A DNA stretch of 64,000 nucleotides from the NCBI GenBank assembly GCA_044223665.1, contig JBGALT010000019.1, positions 1-64,000 of the forward strand, read 5' to 3'. Source of the DNA: JBBSAT01 sp044223665. GTDB taxonomy: Bacteria; Myxococcota_A; Polyangia; Polyangiales; Sandaracinaceae. The translations under genes were made by a program, and so were the position numbers. Shown here piece by piece: positions 63,261 to 64,000 of the stretch (positions are counted from its first letter, which is position 1; every line of letters starts with the position of its first letter). Below the pieces are notes generated by a model that was given only the letters and a program-made list of their open reading frames with translations, did not search any database and was not told where the DNA came from.

Positions 63261-64000
63261 ATGACGAGCCCCTCGATCTCCGGCCCCCGCGAAGTCCGCG
63301 CGCCCCGCGGCACCACCCTGCGCTGCAAGGGCTGGGTGCAGGAAGCGGCCCTGCGCATGCTGATGAACAACCTCGATCCGGCGGTGGCCGAGCGCCCGAA
63401 CGACCTCGTCGTCTACGGCGGCACCGGCAAGGCCGCGCGCAGCTGGGACGCGTTCGACGTCATCGTGCGCGAGCTCGAGCAGCTCGAAGGCGACGAGACG
63501 CTGCTGATCCAGTCCGGCAAGGCGGTCGGGAAGTTCCGCACGCATGCCCAGGCGCCGCGCGTGCTGCTCGCCAACTCGAACCTGGTGCCGAAGTGGGCGA
63601 CATGGGACGAGTTCCGCAGGCTCGAGGCCATGGGCCTGACGATGTACGGCCAGATGACGGCCGGCTCGTGGATCTACATCGGTACGCAGGGGATCCTGCA
63701 GGGCACCTACGAGACCTTCGTCGCCGCGGCGCAGACGCACTTCGGCGGATCGTGGGCGGGGCGCTGGATTCTCACCGCAGGCCTCGGAGGCATGGGCGGC
63801 GCGCAGCCGCTCGCCGCGACGATGGCGGGCGCCTCGTGCCTGGCCATCGAGGTCGACGAGGCGCGCGCGCAGCGACGCGTCGAGACGCGCTACGTCGACC
63901 GACTCACGCGATCGCTCGACGAGGCGCTGCGATGGATCGACGAGGCCCGCGCGGGAAAGAAGGCGCTCTCGGTCGCCCTCGTCGCGAACGCTGCGGACGT
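63261..64000 (+). CDS. hutU: Urocanate hydratase (5' part; continues past the window)
   Basis: The first 246 residues of about 555 are present. YGGTGKAARSW near 51, LIQSGKAVGKFRTHAQAPRV near 83 and HFGGSWAGRWILTAGLGGMG near 161 are family signatures; the Rossmann NAD-binding region begins near LGGMGGAQPLA. The enzyme converts urocanate to imidazolonepropionate in histidine degradation, with NAD as electrophile. No RBS is evident at ATG 63261. Other hut genes would lie downstream. Confidence 0.96.
   Translation, partial: MTSPSISGPREVRAPRGTTLRCKGWVQEAALRMLMNNLDPAVAERPNDLVVYGGTGKAARSWDAFDVIVRELEQLEGDETLLIQSGKAVGKFRTHAQAPRVLLANSNLVPKWATWDEFRRLEAMGLTMYGQMTAGSWIYIGTQGILQGTYETFVAAAQTHFGGSWAGRWILTAGLGGMGGAQPLAATMAGASCLAIEVDEARAQRRVETRYVDRLTRSLDEALRWIDEARAGKKALSVALVANAAD

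Overview
The window is GC-rich DNA (roughly 70% G+C) from a Gram-negative bacterium with very many secreted proteins. It most resembles a myxobacterium of the Polyangiales/Sandaracinus type. About fourteen predicted lipoproteins, MopE-like metal-binding repeats, FG-GAP and RCC1 propellers, Asp/Ala-rich linkers after the lipobox, a Ser/Thr kinase, an FHA-sigma54 activator and very large TPR proteins all fit that group. The lineage is inferred from gene content; no rRNA or tRNA gene is present. The DNA is a draft: a run of Ns sits at 1171-1199, and several genes carry single-base frame breaks that look more like consensus errors than decay.

Layout. 0-3 kb: two related small membrane proteins, an assembly gap beside a perfect palindrome, a small unknown protein and a geranylgeranyl-reductase-like flavoprotein. 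3.2-4.7 kb: one complete ISKra4-type insertion sequence with 20/21 matching ends and a frameshifted transposase. 4.8-7.6 kb: two lipoproteins, one with MopE-like repeats. 7.7-12.1 kb: a glycogen/glucan pair, branching enzyme glgB followed by a GH57-DUF3536 enzyme. 12.2-17.7 kb: two HEAT-repeat proteins flanking two lipoproteins. 17.8-19.7 kb: an FHA-GAF-AAA+ sigma54 activator. 19.8-26.4 kb: a surface-protein island with an FG-GAP lipoprotein, a Tat-type exported protein, an RCC1 lipoprotein and a TPR-PEGA protein. 26.6-29.6 kb: a Ser/Thr kinase with a downstream repeat/winged-helix gene whose 3' part is full of frame changes. 29.8-34.3 kb: an EamA transporter, a Cys-rich lipoprotein, a membrane protein and aspartate kinase lysC.

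34.4-45.8 kb is almost entirely minus strand: a membrane protein, a 521-residue TPR protein, a 1881-residue TPR protein, hpt, a mini-TPR protein and an exported GH1 glycosidase, with very short gaps that suggest an operon. 45.9-49.4 kb is a second minus-strand operon: an AgmX-like protein, a TMTC-like membrane TPR protein and an alpha/beta hydrolase. 49.5-52.5 kb is a plus-strand envelope operon ending in a GbsR/MarR-type regulator. 52.6-55.1 kb holds a YfgM-like/BamB-like pair behind a good sigma70 promoter. 55.2-64 kb holds a small outer-membrane protein, a ComEA-like DNA-binding protein, a UDPGP-type uridylyltransferase, a lipoprotein, an MscS-type channel, a cytochrome c-NnrU fusion and the start of hutU.

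Working picture. Most of the window serves the envelope: export, lipidation, outer-membrane assembly and osmotic protection, with a smaller set for storage polysaccharide, lysine/threonine, purine-salvage and histidine metabolism. The least explained elements are a dispersed intergenic repeat family (three copies, two forming a large inverted pair), three 16-bp direct repeats just upstream of the TPR operon core, and the Asp/Ala-rich lipoprotein linkers. No CRISPR array, prophage, toxin-antitoxin pair or recognisable defence island was found.
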